From assembly GCA_016081115.2 (NCBI GenBank), contig CM071928.1, positions 53,451,950-53,515,949 of the forward strand: DNA of 64,000 nucleotides, given 5' to 3'. Under the pieces are notes generated by a model that did not search any database, was not told the DNA's origin, and was given only the letters and a program-made list of their open reading frames with translations. Made by a program: the position numbers and the translations under genes. This DNA is from Rehmannia glutinosa. Its lineage: Eukaryota > Streptophyta > Magnoliopsida > Lamiales > Orobanchaceae. How positions within the stretch are numbered: position 1 is the first letter of the stretch; the number at the start of each line of letters is the position of its first letter. Below, one piece after another: positions 23,694 through 35,622 of the stretch.

Positions 23694-26600
23694 ATGACAA
23701 CTCTACCTGTAGAGAAAGTAGATGCCGGAAAAGAAAGAGGAGAAGAAGACTGTGAAGAATTAGAGGAAGAAGATGACTTGTCCTTTTCCTCGGACTCAGA
23801 AATTGGGGAGGCTTTGGATTATTTGGATTCGAGGGATGATGCAGAAGGCGGAATAGTGGATAGCTCTTTCACTCTGCTGCATACAAGGCGGCCCAATGCT
23901 CATGGCGGGCTCCATTCCCGGCCCAACAACTCTTCTCTTCAGCCGATATCGAATAAGTCCCAGAAGTTTGCTAATCACATTCGGGCCGCACCCTTGGAGG
24001 TATGTGTCAATGAATTGATGAGTATTTTGTGTGTTTTTTCTGAGTTTTGTGGAGGAAAAGGGATAAAGAATGTATTTTTGTTGAATTTTAGGTGTTGATA
24101 TTTTTGTTTTGCTGATATTCTGTGATGGCTTGTTTGGTTTTTGGAATGGAAATGGAAAAAATTAAGTCTTCTTAATGTAACATTTTGAATCTCTCTCCCT
24201 GTTGTGCATTGTTTTATTTTGATGCAATGTGCTAGTTCAAAGTAGCAACAGTTACATCATTTTTCAAAATTTTCCTTGCTGTGTTGGATTGGATACTGGC
24301 CCTTTTTTTTATTTGTTTCTGTTTTTTTAATTTCTTTGTGTGATTTTAGTTATAAGAAAGCCAATTGATTGTGCAGGAATGGGAAGGAAGGTTTAATGTT
24401 GGGATGTCAAACTCTGTAACAACAGCTATTCGTGAGAGTGTTCGTGATATGGCTATCGGCAAGACTAGAACAACTGAGAAAGCTGACCGTGCAACTGTTG
24501 AGCAGGTGAGTAGTATCTGATGCAATCTCCTTGGAAGGTGTAGGTCTTTATTTCTTTCTTTATAAACTTCTTATATCCGCATCAATGTTTCTTAACAAGC
24601 AAATTCGTTTTTGGTGTGCTGGTTAGCGTGCTCCTTTCTACCACTTAGCATTATCACGTTCATGCGCTTTGTGGGTTTTGAACACTCGCAACATCTGATT
24701 CATGACATGTAGTGCATAATGCTTTTCTTTGCAGTATTACCACTAGAGGATACCCGATTGTTATGGTTAATAATCTTTTCTTGCTTTCAGGCGATTGACC
24801 CGAGAACCCGTATGGTTTTATTCAAAATGCTGAATCGGGGTGTATTTAATGACATCAACGGCTGCATTTCAACTGGAAAAGAAGTATGTGTTGTACTTCG
24901 ATGTGTTTCCGTTTGATTTCCGCTCCCTTTTATTTTTAAATTCCAACTTATACCTGAATGATATTGCATCTTATAATTCATTGGGAGTGTTTGCAGTCAC
25001 TAAAAACAGTGATTCTCAAGTTTTGGCTGAAAAAGTTATTTTAAGTGTTTGCGAATGATGACTTCTGCTTCATTTAATCAGAATCTAAAAGCGGGGAAAT
25101 GCGTGTTTTAGATTTCTGATTCACTGGTTTGACTTTACTCAAATATACACTTTTACAACTTTTTCACCGGACACTCAACTTATGATTCTCAACCAATCAT
25201 TCTTTTTGCAAACACTACCAATTTCTGATTCTCACCTACTTTTACTTCTGTTACAATAAATCACTTGTTCTAAAAGCTTAAGTTTTTGCAAACACTCCCA
25301 TTGTCTGGGAAAGTTCTCGTGTGCTCGAGCTTTTTTATATTCTTTTTTTGTCAAAAGTGCAGCTGAATTTCTTGAATTTAAGCCTCTTTTTTGTCTATTT
25401 TCTCTTCCAACAGGCCAATGTCTATCATGCTACTAAATCTGATGGTCAGGAATTGGCGATCAAGATTTATAAAACTTCAGTTCTTGTATTCAAGTATGTC
25501 CAACTATCTTTGGGTTTTTCTCCATCCATTTATAGTGTCACGTGCCTTGCCAAAATGCTTGTTGCTGATCAAAGAACCTTTATGAACTCTGAGATGTATG
25601 TGGGAAAAAATAATCTATGTCGATGAACATCTTGGCTTGAGAGAGATGTTGCACCAAGTCTCTTTTCTTTCATCTCCTGAAATTCTTATTCAATTTCACA
25701 AATAAGAGTTCAATTTTGTATTGTAGATTAGAATTTCTCTCTATCATTTGCTAAAACTTTGATTTAATCTCATGCTAAATGCTAATTAGTTTCACCTGGG
25801 CAATTCCAGTTGTGTCTTATTTTTCAAGCCTTTAAGAGAAGATGATATTTATGCCTAATTATTGCACATGACACGATGGCAATGTTTTGTCTATTCTTGC
25901 TATTGTCTGAGGTCGTGTTTGCGATCTGATTGTTGTTTGGAGGTGATTGGACTAATATTAAAACAATCCCTATCTCCACTCCAAACCAACAGGGATAGAG
26001 ATCGTTATGTACAAGGTGACTACAGGTTCAGATATGGGTACTGCAAGCACAATCCCCGAAAAATGGTGAAGACATGGGCTGAGAAAGAAATGAGGAATCT
26101 TATGCGGTATAACATTTCTCTCGAAAATATTCAAAGTTCTATTTTGCGCTTCCAACAGCCGTGAAATCCTTCTTTCAATATTGAAAGAGCTTCTTGCTGA
26201 AGTTCTATTTTTTCTCATGCACATCTGCTATCATTTTTTCTCCTAAAAGCAAAAGCTATTGGTGCAGTTAACTTGCAGATACTCATATCAAACTTTTTAT
26301 ATATGTGATTTACTTGCTTGGTAAAAATAACCAGTTTAGAATTTAAAGAATGTTTTCCAGGACTCGAAGCTGTCTGTCTTCAAGCCATTTCATTTAGATT
26401 TTTTAATACTATAATTATGGAATTTCCTTTTTTTAAAAAAAAGGTATTCTGATTTTGTCTCTGATGTGATTTGGATTTTGCTAAACCTGAAGGCTAAGAG
26501 CAGCAGGAATTAGGTGTCCAGCTCCTCTACTTTTGAGGCTTCATGTTCTGGTCATGGAATTTATAGGTACTTTTGTTATATTCACCAGTTATGGTATATG

Positions 26601-27247
26601 TGACAAGTTGGTTTATGTTCTTTTTAGATAATTAAAATAAAGTGATACTGTTATTAGTAAACATGGAATTTATAGGTACTTTTGTTATATTCACCAGTTA
26701 TGGTATATGTGACAAGTTGGTTTATGTTCTTTTTAGATAATTAATATAAAATGATACTGTTATTAGTACATTCTTTCCATGAGTAAAACTAGACTCGACA
26801 GGATCGGGATATCCCGAAATGCAACGAGAAGGAGCAGTATGGTTTCTCTCCCAAAAAGTGTTGTCCAAGTATCATTTTGTCTTGGGGTTTTCTTAGATAA
26901 AATATACTAATGATTCCACTCATCTTTTATAATTATGCTCTGACAGTTGTGTGTAATTGGTGGTCACTCATTATACAACCTACAACCTACAATTAACAAG
27001 CAGCTACTCATTCAGATTAGTTGTGGGCTGTTGTAAAATTTTGATTAAAAAATTTAAAAGCTTTAACCATTTTCTTAATTGGTATTTAATAAATAAAAAT
27101 AAAAGGTATAATCTTATTATTTTTCTAATTTATACACTAATAAAAATATGAAATTTATAAATTTTATTATGGGAGAGAGTAAATGTGCTTGTGTAGTGTG
27201 TGTGCGCTTGTGCAATGTGTGTGTGAGTTTACTGTAATAATGTCTTT

Positions 27248-27298
<51 letters not shown>

Positions 27299-29853
27299 AT
27301 GTTTGTGTGCAGTGTGTGTGAGAGAGGGAGAGAGTAAATGTGCTTGTGTAGTGTGTGTGCATTTGTGCAATGTGTGTGTGAGTTTACTGTAATAATGTCA
27401 GAGAGTAGTGATATGGAAAAAATGTTTACTTGCATACACTAAAGTTGATGTTAATTTCTTCTACACAGGCAAGGCAGGATGGGCTGCTCCTCGGCTCAAA
27501 GATGCTGATTTATCTCATGATAAGTTACGCGAAAGCTATGTCGAGGTGAGTTTGGAATTTAGTTTTATGATCTTGATTGGCAGTGTTACACTGATAAACT
27601 ACTTTGATGTTTAAATAAAAGAGAGTCATTTTGTGTGTATTTCTTCAAATGTATATTACAATCTTTAAGCTCCCTTCCTGAAACACTTTGCTGTCTTCTG
27701 TTCTTCGTGCCAGATGATTATGGCAATGCGAACATTATATCAAAAATGCAAGCTAGTGCATGGAGATCTCAGCGAGTATAACATACTTTATTATGAGGTG
27801 AGCTTTTATTTCCCTAGTTTCGAATTATGGCATTCCGAGCATAGAATAGTGATTTCTCGTATTGCGCAGGGTCACTTGTACATAATTGATGTTTCACAAG
27901 CAGTCGATCTCGACCATCCTCATGCCCTTGATTTCCTTCGAGAGGATTGTATTCATGTTTCTGTAAGTATTTTTGCAAGGGATAATTACAAAAACTATCT
28001 CCGAGGTTTAATCTAATTACGAAAAACTCCAGTTATCTTTCAAAATTACAAATACCTCCTTGAAGGTTGTATTTACCTAACAAATACACCCCTCTTGAGT
28101 CCTCTTGAGGGTGTGATTTTGTAAGCTAAAAACAAATGTCATGTGATATTTGTAGTTTTAAAAGATAACTGTTTTTTTTTTTTTTTTCTAATTAAGCTAA
28201 ACCTCAGGGGTAATTTTTGTAAGGAACCCTTTCTGCAATCATGTCTTTTTCTTTTGCATGGTACCGTTGAGTTACTTTATGTGAAGGAAAACGGCTTATG
28301 GTTTTTCCTTTCACTTCGATGCAGGATTTTTTCAGGAAACATGGGATAGCTGCTATGACAATACGGGAATTGTTTGATTTTATAGTGGACCCTACTATTG
28401 ATGATGATTCAGTGGACAGTTATCTGGAAGAGGTATGAAAAATTTACATGTATCGATCCATCCTAGACATACAATCTGAAAATTGCATCTTTTCATTACT
28501 TGCGAGATCTTTGTTCTACTTTTTATGAATTTCTTCACAGGCGCAACGGAAAATTATGGCTAGAGGTGATGTGATCTCAGCAGAGGAAGAAATTGCAGAT
28601 TCTGTATTTGTGCAGGTTTGTAAATCTTATGTACATTATTTTCTTTCAGACATACTCTATCCTATTATTACCCTTAAGATGAATTTTTATTTTTAACGAC
28701 TGCCAGAATCTTATAACCTGCAAAAACACAATACTTTGTCGAGTTTTTGTGGTGATGTATGTTGTGGAAAGTCAACACAGTTTGACTTGTCAATAACTAG
28801 TTTAACTTTGAGTTGAGTTCAGCTTAAATTAAATTCGTTATAACTATTTATTATATTATTCCTCTTGATAGAACATTTAAATGATGCAGAATCTTTTGTG
28901 CTAATAAATATTCTAAATTTACACAAAATAGTTTCATGTGATTAATTGACACGGGTTTGTCTTTGCAGAAGCTATATGTGTTTTCTTGCATTGTAGCCTG
29001 ATTTATGTTGTAATGCCCCCCTGACATCCAAAAATTAAATGGGGATAGCTACAAAAACTACCCCTGAGATTTATCCTAATTGCAAAAATTCCAATTATCT
29101 ATCAAAATTGCAAATACCCCCTTAAGTGTTACAAACACTGAAACACTTCCTTCAGTTTGTATTTACCTATAAATACCCCCACTTCAGGGTGCAATTTGTA
29201 CAAGGGAAACAAATGTCAAGGGGTACTCGTAATTTGAAAGATAACTGGATTTTCTTGTAATTAGGCTAAACCTTAGGTCCTCAGGAGTAATTTTTGTAAT
29301 CAACCCAACTAAATATGCCCTATGTGAATTCTTATCTAAAAAATGTGAACTAGCATGTCTAACACGATAAATATTTTTGAACTTCTCCGTCTAGTCATAC
29401 ATTCCGAAGACTTTAGATCACGTAAAAAACGCCGAGGAAGATGTGCAGCGTATCATAAGTGGGAAGGACACTGGAGATATGTACTATCAAACTATTACAG
29501 GTCTCAAGAAAGCCCTTTCGATGTCAAATTCTTCTCAACCAGAAAACGAGCAGCACCCGTGCAATGGCAAACCGATAAAAGAGAACACTTTTGAAACCGC
29601 TAAGTCTCCTGGCTTGCCAGATGGCGAATCCGAAACTGAAGAATCGGAGGAAAGTGACGATGACGCTAGTGACTCAGACGAGGAGGATTCGTTGTCTGAA
29701 AGTGAGAAGCAAACACCAGCAGACAGGAAAGCAGCGAGGAAAGAGAACAAGAAGAAAGTTAAAGAAGAAAAAAGGGAGGCTCGGAAAAGTAAAGTTCCGA
29801 AAGCCGTGAAGAAGAAAAAGAAAAAGCTGGCAAAAGCCAAGAAGTATCGCTGA
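23694..29853 (+). CDS. RIO1: Serine/threonine kinase RIO1 (atypical RIO family)
   Basis: Atypical kinase/ATPase needed for the last steps of 40S ribosomal subunit maturation (20S to 18S rRNA processing) in the cytoplasm. Twelve exons join in frame to 563 residues: 23694-23999, 24377-24505, 24791-24883, 25414-25493, 25993-26106, 26493-26566, 27469-27545, 27714-27797, 27870-27962, 28325-28432, 28541-28615 and 29395-29853; all introns are GT-AG. The nucleotide loop is STGKEANVYHA (about 172-182), the ATP Lys is in AIKIYK (about 193), the catalytic loop is HGDLSEYN (about 307-314, Asp 309, Asn 314), and the metal-binding Asp is in IDVSQAVD (about 326). There is an acidic N terminus and, at the C terminus, an acidic Ser-rich stretch followed by a Lys-rich tail ending KKYR. 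Length fits eukaryotic RIO1. The ATG at 23694 follows a pyrimidine-rich leader. No breaks were seen, in contrast to the transposon genes around it. Confidence 0.95.
26553..26770 (+). repeat. 109-bp tandem duplication spanning the exon 6 donor of RIO1
   Basis: Two nearly identical copies, 26553-26661 and 26662-26770, each beginning CATGGAATTTATAGGTAC. The unit contains the last 14 bases of exon 6 and its GT donor, so a duplicate exon end and splice donor lie in intron 6. The copies differ at only a few positions. Confidence 0.9.
27171..27400 (+). repeat. GA microsatellite flanked by direct repeats, intron 6 of RIO1
   Basis: A GA/AG run of about 20 units at about 27255-27298. It is flanked by two direct copies of a GT-rich 72-bp segment, 27171-27242 and 27326-27399, both starting GGGAGAGAGTAAATGTGC. 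It lies shortly before the exon 7 acceptor. Confidence 0.9.
27979..28229. mobile_element. Foldback MITE copy 1 in RIO1 intron 9
   Basis: About 250 bp whose two halves are inverted repeats of about 75 bp: ATTACAAAAACTATCTCCGA at the left and, on the opposite strand, TTACAAAAATTACCCCTGAG at the right. The halves also share the inner phrase AGTTATCTTTCAAAATTAC. The same family occurs at 29041-29306 and in the neighbouring gene's intron. Confidence 0.8.
29041..29306. mobile_element. Foldback MITE copy 2 in RIO1 intron 11
   Basis: About 266 bp, same family as 27979-28229: left end GGGGATAGCTACAAAAAC, right end (opposite strand) GGGTTGATTACAAAAATTAC. The inner phrases TATCTATCAAAATTGC and its inverse are also shared. 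Confidence 0.8.
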
Positions 29854-30860
29854 GGTAGACTAGAGAGCTTCGTTCGTGTAAGTAGCCTAGAACGAGTCTT
29901 GTGTTTTTCTAGTTAGGAGCAATTTTGCTGTGTAACGGTAATCTATAAATTTTGGACAGAACTTTCTGCTAGCAGTTATATTTTGAGTGTACACGGTGTT
30001 TTCGTCCCTTTTATCCATTTTTAGGTTTATATGGACGAAGCACTAGCAGGTGCTACAATTTTTTACCTGGTAAAACTGGTGATGATATAGATTTGTATTT
30101 ATATGCGCTAAGAGATGTTAAACGGGCTAGTCTCGCCTACCCCCACACAAAGGAGGGAAAAAAAAAAAGAAAGAATACATTTTTGTTGATTGTTTTCAAC
30201 CGCCAGAGTCAAGGTTATAGTAATTTTTGTTTCCGTTGGTACTTATACTTGAAGTTTATGTTACTCCAGTAGAAGACGAGTCAATAGTCCCTTTTGTGAG
30301 TACAAGTTTTCTTTTTCCCTCTCTTGTGGGAGTGATTAATCATATCACATGAAGATTATTTGGCTGACTAAGATGAATTTGGATTAGAACAATTTGAATT
30401 CATGGTCGTCCCATCCGCTTCTCTATTGGTCGTGCAAATAGTCACTCTATGGAGATCCATTGCCATTTAAGCCGGATTTGTTCTTTTTCAATGTTCTTTC
30501 TGAGCTTTTTTCTCTGCCTTACTGTTTGTTTAGAATGATTTTATGTTGAAGAGATAAGTGTATTATACACTGATGTTGCAGTTTTTCTGTATTTTATTGA
30601 AAACAAATTCTTTGTCAAGGGAAAAAGAAAACTACTAACTACATTCAGATCATATTCAAAAGAAACGGAAGATTCAGAGTCCCCTTATGAATAAAAAAGG
30701 TTAAATAAGAAAAGAATAGCCGATAACAATAAAAAAATGTACAATGCTTCACTCAAATATATTTCTTCAGGCATTCTGCTATATATCTAAAGTCTGTCTG
30801 CAGAGGTTTATACAACGAGTATAGAGACATATCCATCCCCATAGGCAAAAGCGACTTTGT
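29854..30860. other. Spacer between convergent RIO1 and the unknown gene
   Basis: 3' UTR and intergenic DNA of two convergent genes. It is AT-rich with a short poly-A tract near 30160 and no ORF of note. Polyadenylation-like AATAAA-type sequences occur but no site can be fixed. Confidence 0.5.
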
Positions 30861-32965
30861 CTACTCAACAGATTTGTTGCTTCTCGATTGGAAAAATGCC
30901 CAGCAACCACTAAGGAACCCATGTTTTTTCCTGCAACTAAAATCCAAGACTGTTTGATTACCACTGGTTCTAATCTTTAAAATCAAAATTTTTTTTATGT
31001 CACTTTTTTTACATGAATAGAATCTCAGAATCAAGTGATCCTTTGATTATATCATCTGCTAAGGAAAAGATGAAAGTTACAAAAAATACACTTGAGGTTC
31101 AGTATAATAATAAAAAAAAAAAACAATTATCTTTCAAGACTACATATATCCTCTTGATATTTGTTTTATTTACAAACTGCACCCATTGAGGGGGTACTTG
31201 TTAAGACCTCAAGTGGGTATTTCTAACACCTTGAGGAATTTGCAATATTGAAAGATAATTGGACTTTTTTGTAGTTAGATTAAAACTTGAGGATAGTTTT
31301 TGTAACTAAAACCAAAGTTCAATTTTCTTAGTTTCTCACGAAATATTTGCCCTGATGAGAAGTGAGCAGATTGCTACTTTCTCCTAGCAGTGAACTTTTG
31401 ACAGATGAATCTTAAACCCTTGTGTTTAGTGTATTTAAAAAAAAAACCCAACTATGAAATTCCCCATTGATATTTATTTCTATTTTACAAATTACGCCTA
31501 TCCTTTTTTAAGAAAATACAAATATCAAGGTGGTGTTTGTAATACCTTAAGATTGGAAAGATAACTAAACTTTTTGTAATTAGATTAAACCTCGGGAGTA
31601 GTTTTTGTAACTTACTTAGAGTTCTAATTTCTTAGTTCTCCATGAGATACTTGTCCTGATCAGAAGTTGGCAGATTGCTACTTTCTTTCAGCAGTGAAAA
31701 ATTGACAGATGAATCTTAAATCTCATTTTAGATATAACCATATTCCTTAATATGCAGGCAAACTCTGCTTTTGTTAAACACCATTTCACCTTTGTTTCTG
31801 TGCTGCCTAGATTTCAGGATTTTGTGTATATTATATATTATGCAGAGTTTCCAAGATTCAAGATCCACTTATACTTCATGAACTATATGGTCTGTAAACC
31901 AACATAATAAATCTAAGACTAGATAATACTCATCATTAATTAGGTTCACAACAATTCAAATCCTTTATAGTTAGAAAGGTTCTATACGCTAATCGAGATA
32001 CAATGAAGTGCCGATTTTTGGCCGCCTAAGCGAGCACTTAAGCCCGGTTTTTGGCTCATGCCATTTTTTCACCAATTTTGGATAAAATTGCTTCAGAATA
32101 TGCCGATTTTTACAACACTGTACTTTATTAAAAATTTATCAGAACCCATAATTCTATTTTTTTTTAAAGAAAAGATTAAAGAGAAATACCAGTTTTGGAC
32201 ATACCTTTGGGCGACGCTATAGCTCCGGCCGCTACTGCTGCCACCGGCGGTGCTCTCGGTGCTGCCACTATTAATACTAGTTCTGCTACTATCACTATCA
32301 CTAGAGCCAGTAAATTTTTTCTTCCACCAATCCCTTTCACCACCACCACCCTTTACCATCTGATCAAGCTTTGGAGAAACTTTCCCACTAGAATTGCTAC
32401 TGCCAAACTTGTTCTTTTTCTTGGAGTAGAAAGAAAATGGAAACCCCATCTTTAGAAATAACCCCTTATTCTCAAAACTCCCATTTCTCACCATATTCTT
32501 GTCACTACTCTTACTTTCTTGCCTTTTCACTTTCACCACACCCCTTTGCTGCAAAATTTGATTTTTACCATTAATTGCATTCAATATTTCCAGTTGAGGG
32601 GGTTGAATAATTTCCATCTTGTGATGCTCAACAAGATCTTTCAAAGAAAGTTCATATGATGATTCTGGCATGTTTTTCACCATTTCCATTAACTCCCTTT
32701 GCCCTCTAGCAATTGCTTGTGCTCTTGAATTTGGTGATAAAGATTTGTAGCTATGGTGGCTGAGGAGTGGCTGTAATGGGCTCGGGCTCGGGCTTGGGCT
32801 GTTCTTCCATAGAGGTGGTGAACAAACACCAGAATCATCATTTTCCATTGATTCTTGATGATTATTCGGCCTAAATTGGACTGTTTCTTCGTCACTAGAA
32901 AAATTGACACAATTCTTGTTATTTTGAGCCAATCTATGATCATATTGAGTTCTTGGATCAAACAT
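30861..32965 (-). CDS. Plant-specific protein of unknown function, 276 residues, two exons
   Basis: Exon 1 is 32965-32205 and exon 2 is 30930-30861 (stop TAG). The 1,274-bp intron has a strong AAG|GTATGT donor and a TTGCAG acceptor, and the frame is kept across it. The product has a Pro/Ser-rich N-terminal part, a conserved-looking helical block (residues about 77-113, SPNSRAQAIARGQREL then ELSLKDLVE), a basic KKKNK patch near the middle, a Gly/Ser-rich linker with Trp-Trp (RDWWKKKF), and a short C terminus RKKHGFLSGCWAFFQSR encoded by exon 2. No signal peptide, membrane segment or enzyme motif was seen. It resembles a family of small uncharacterised plant nuclear or regulatory proteins, but I cannot name it. 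The gene model is mine; exon 2 is supported by frame and by the Lys/Arg-Trp ending. Confidence 0.75.
31073..31720. repeat. Foldback MITE copies 3 and 4 in a 300-bp tandem duplication
   Basis: In the intron of the 276-residue gene. Unit 1 is about 31073-31420 and unit 2 about 31440-31720. Each contains a foldback MITE of the RIO1-intron family (31073-31305; 31445-31604, truncated at its left end) followed by the same flanking sequence, recognisable by GCAGATTGCTACTTTCT and GACAGATGAATCTTAAA. The MITE and its flank were therefore duplicated together. Confidence 0.75.
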
Positions 32966-33553
32966 GGTATTTTTTGGAGGAGAGATTATTAATTTGAGTG
33001 GGAAATTTTGGGGAATTTGAGGGTTTTGTGGGTGGGATTGTGATGAATATGTGTAGGGTCCATTGTCACTTTCCTTTTAATGACAACAAAGTGTTTTATT
33101 GGTGTGGCTCATCTTTATTTTAAATTTTTAATTTGATTTTTTGGGTTTTGGGGAGAAAAAGTCAAGGATTTCTAGATGTGGTGGGACAAGAAAATTGGCC
33201 TGTCTTTCTCCCCATTTTTTCTGGGGTTTGTCTGTTGTGTCTTTTTTGAGCGCATTTACTTTTTGTTTGTATTTTCTTTGTGGATGAAAAAGATTGGCAT
33301 GCCTAATAATCAGTAATTAGTTCGGATAACATCCTTCATTTGCAAGGATATTCATCTGATTAATACGAAAATACAATCGACCGAATAAAAAAAACTCATT
33401 ATAAAAAGTATATAAATTATAACCTAATTTTATTTATTTATTAATAAAATTTAAGTAAACAAATAAAAAAAGTAAAGGTTGGGATTAGGTTGACCCCCTC
33501 TTGTCTATGGTATTGATCATAGTTTGAATCTTGAATCTTTCAATTCCTTTAAG
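32966..33553 (-). other. Upstream region of the unknown gene
   Basis: Promoter-side DNA of the minus-strand gene: AT-rich, pyrimidine runs, no confident TATA box fixed. Near 33490-33550 is a segment (TTGAATCTTTCAATTCC) that recurs inverted at about 36920-36960, so it belongs to a dispersed repeat. Confidence 0.35.
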
Positions 33554-33795
33554 GTCGTATTTAGATGGAGGATTTAGATTTATGGAGAGGATTTGAGGAA
33601 AAGATTTCAAACGACTCCAAATAAGAAAGATTTCATCAAATGACTCCAAATAAGAAGGATTTCAAATCCTCTAAAATAACTCAAAAATTAGCTTCGAAGG
33701 ATTTGAAATTCATTATACAATGATATCATCCAAAAATGGACGTGTTATTATGGATTTGAAATTCTTACCTCCAAATTCATCAATCTAAATGGAGT
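33554..33795. mobile_element. Possible MITE
   Basis: About 240 bp with imperfect inverted ends: CGTATTTAGATGGAGGATTT at the left and, on the opposite strand, CTCCATTTAGATTGATGAAT at the right. It contains a short internal direct repeat (GACTCCAAATAAGAA twice, near 33615 and 33640). No ORF. Superfamily unclear. Confidence 0.4.
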
Positions 33796-34880
33796 CTAAG
33801 ATTTATTTTCTCTCTTCCACTCCTCTCAATTCAGTTAAAAAAAAAAAGTAGTTCGATAAAATTATCCTTGATTAAATCCAGGTGTTTTCTTTTTCCAGGA
33901 ATTGTAGGTTTTCTTTTTCATTATGAGTTTGTATTATGGATTAATCAAGTTGTTCTATTTCTAATTTTCTACAAAGTGAATTACAATTAGGCAATCACTA
34001 AAGTGGGGCATAAATATAGCATAGATTGAGAATATAATGACAAGTAACAAACGAATTGACTCATCAAACAGTTTGGGGAAAAAAGATTTTATTAATAGAC
34101 ATTTAATAGAAGTGCTTTGAAATATATTAAATGTAAGATATATGATATAAATAAATAAAAGGGCTACTAAAGCAGATTGTTTGGTTAAAACTTAAATATA
34201 ATTAAAAATAATAAATAAAGTAAACTTGAACCAAGAGTGAGATAGACGTAATATATGTCCAACTCAAATTTTGCCAATTTAATTATCAAATTAAAAACCC
34301 GATTTAATGATCACATACATTGAAAAAAGATTTCACAAGTCTTAGAAGAATGATTGTGTAATAACTAATAAATAAATAAATAAATAAATCTGCCACGACT
34401 TTCATTAACATGACCAAACTTATTTAATTTTACTTCTTTAGTTGTTAATTTTGCTACGAAAACGAAAGTTGTGTTATTGATTGAGACAAGCTATAAAACC
34501 ATGTCCTATCAAAGAGTTGACAGACTCAATTTATATACAAAAAAAAAAGACATTTTGGAATGGAGCTGCCATATAAAAAATTTAAATCTTGTTACTAGAC
34601 CAATAGATAGCTTAGGTAAATTTATTGCATTGTGGAAAATTTGGATCTTTAATTCTTTATGAAGTAAATTGTCCTACCCCTCTAGCTAAACTTTGAAAAA
34701 AAAAAAACAGTGTTACAAAATAAAAAGAAAACGAGTTGCTATAAATAGTATGACCGATTCATTATGTTACAGTTGCACACTCGTAACAATATTGATTTTA
34801 TTGAGAAAATGATGTGAATGTTTGCATTTTGCAATGAACAATATGCATACACACACCTAATATATGAATGTGAAAATTAT
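33796..34880. other. AT-rich intergenic DNA
   Basis: No gene, RNA or clear repeat structure recognised in this roughly 1.1-kb stretch apart from simple A/T tracts (for example TAAA repeats near 34365-34390). Confidence 0.4.
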
Positions 34881-34884
34881 GAGC

Positions 34885-35315
34885 CTGTTAGGCAATGATT
34901 GCTTGATTTTTTGTTCCACTCTTTTTTATTTTTAGAGAGAATAGTGTGAGAAAATTACTATAAAAAATGAGAATGGATTTTGATAGTGCGATTTTATATA
35001 AGATGATAGTTGATGATGATAGTTGATGTGGTAGTTTTTTTAGTATAATAGTGATTAGATGTGATTGATGATTTGAGAAATAAACGAGAGTAAATAGTGT
35101 ATTTGTGATATGATTGTATAATAATAATAGTTTATGTGATATTTTTTTTGTTTAAATTATAATTTGATGTGATTGATGATTTGAAAAATGAGAAAAGTGA
35201 ATAGTGTATTTTTTGCATTTTTTTACAAGCATCACATATTCATGCAAATTTTTGTCCAAAAAGTGGAAGAGATGAAAAATCACTCACAAGCAAGCACTCC
35301 CATATACATTTTTTC
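34885..35315. mobile_element. Possible MITE with internal tandem repeat
   Basis: Imperfect inverted ends (TGATTGCTTGATTTTTTGTT at the left; opposite strand near 35300, GCTTGCTTGTGAGTGATTTT). Inside are two diverged direct copies of about 110 bp (about 34995-35100 and 35115-35210), both holding GATGTGATTGATGATTTGA and ending AATAGTGTA. No ORF. Confidence 0.4.
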
Positions 35316-35370
35316 TTTTTGTAAAAAAATAATGTAAAATAAAAAGTGAAGCTAAAATGATAAAGTAATA

Positions 35371-35620
35371 CTCCGTCCATCTCAAATATATAGTCCATTA
35401 TTCCTTTTTGGGATATCACAAATACATATCTACTTTCTATTTTTAATAATACATTTTCTATTATTTTACTGTTATAACCCTATTTAATATGTATTTTATA
35501 ATTTACACTATTCATTAAATAAGGGCAAATCAAATAAATAATTTTCATATTTGTAATTTCCATTTTTTTCTTAATATGTACAAAAAGTCAAACTGGACTA
35601 TATAATTGAGACGGAGGAAG
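35371..35620. mobile_element. Stowaway-type MITE
   Basis: 250-bp non-coding element with inverted termini CTCCGTCCATCTCAAATATA and, on the opposite strand, CTTCCTCCGTCTCAATTATA, flanked by TA at 35369-35370 and 35621-35622. These ends match the CTCCCTCCGTCC consensus of Stowaway (Tc1/mariner) MITEs. Confidence 0.85.
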
Positions 35621-35622
35621 TA

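Noticed and set aside
27167..27435. Open frames over the GA repeat
   Set aside because: They are translations of a dinucleotide repeat inside a RIO1 intron and have no gene character.
23694..29853. RIO2 or RIO3 instead of RIO1
   Set aside because: The STGKEANVYHA loop, HGDLSEYN and IDVSQAVD motifs fit RIO1; there is no N-terminal winged helix as in RIO2.
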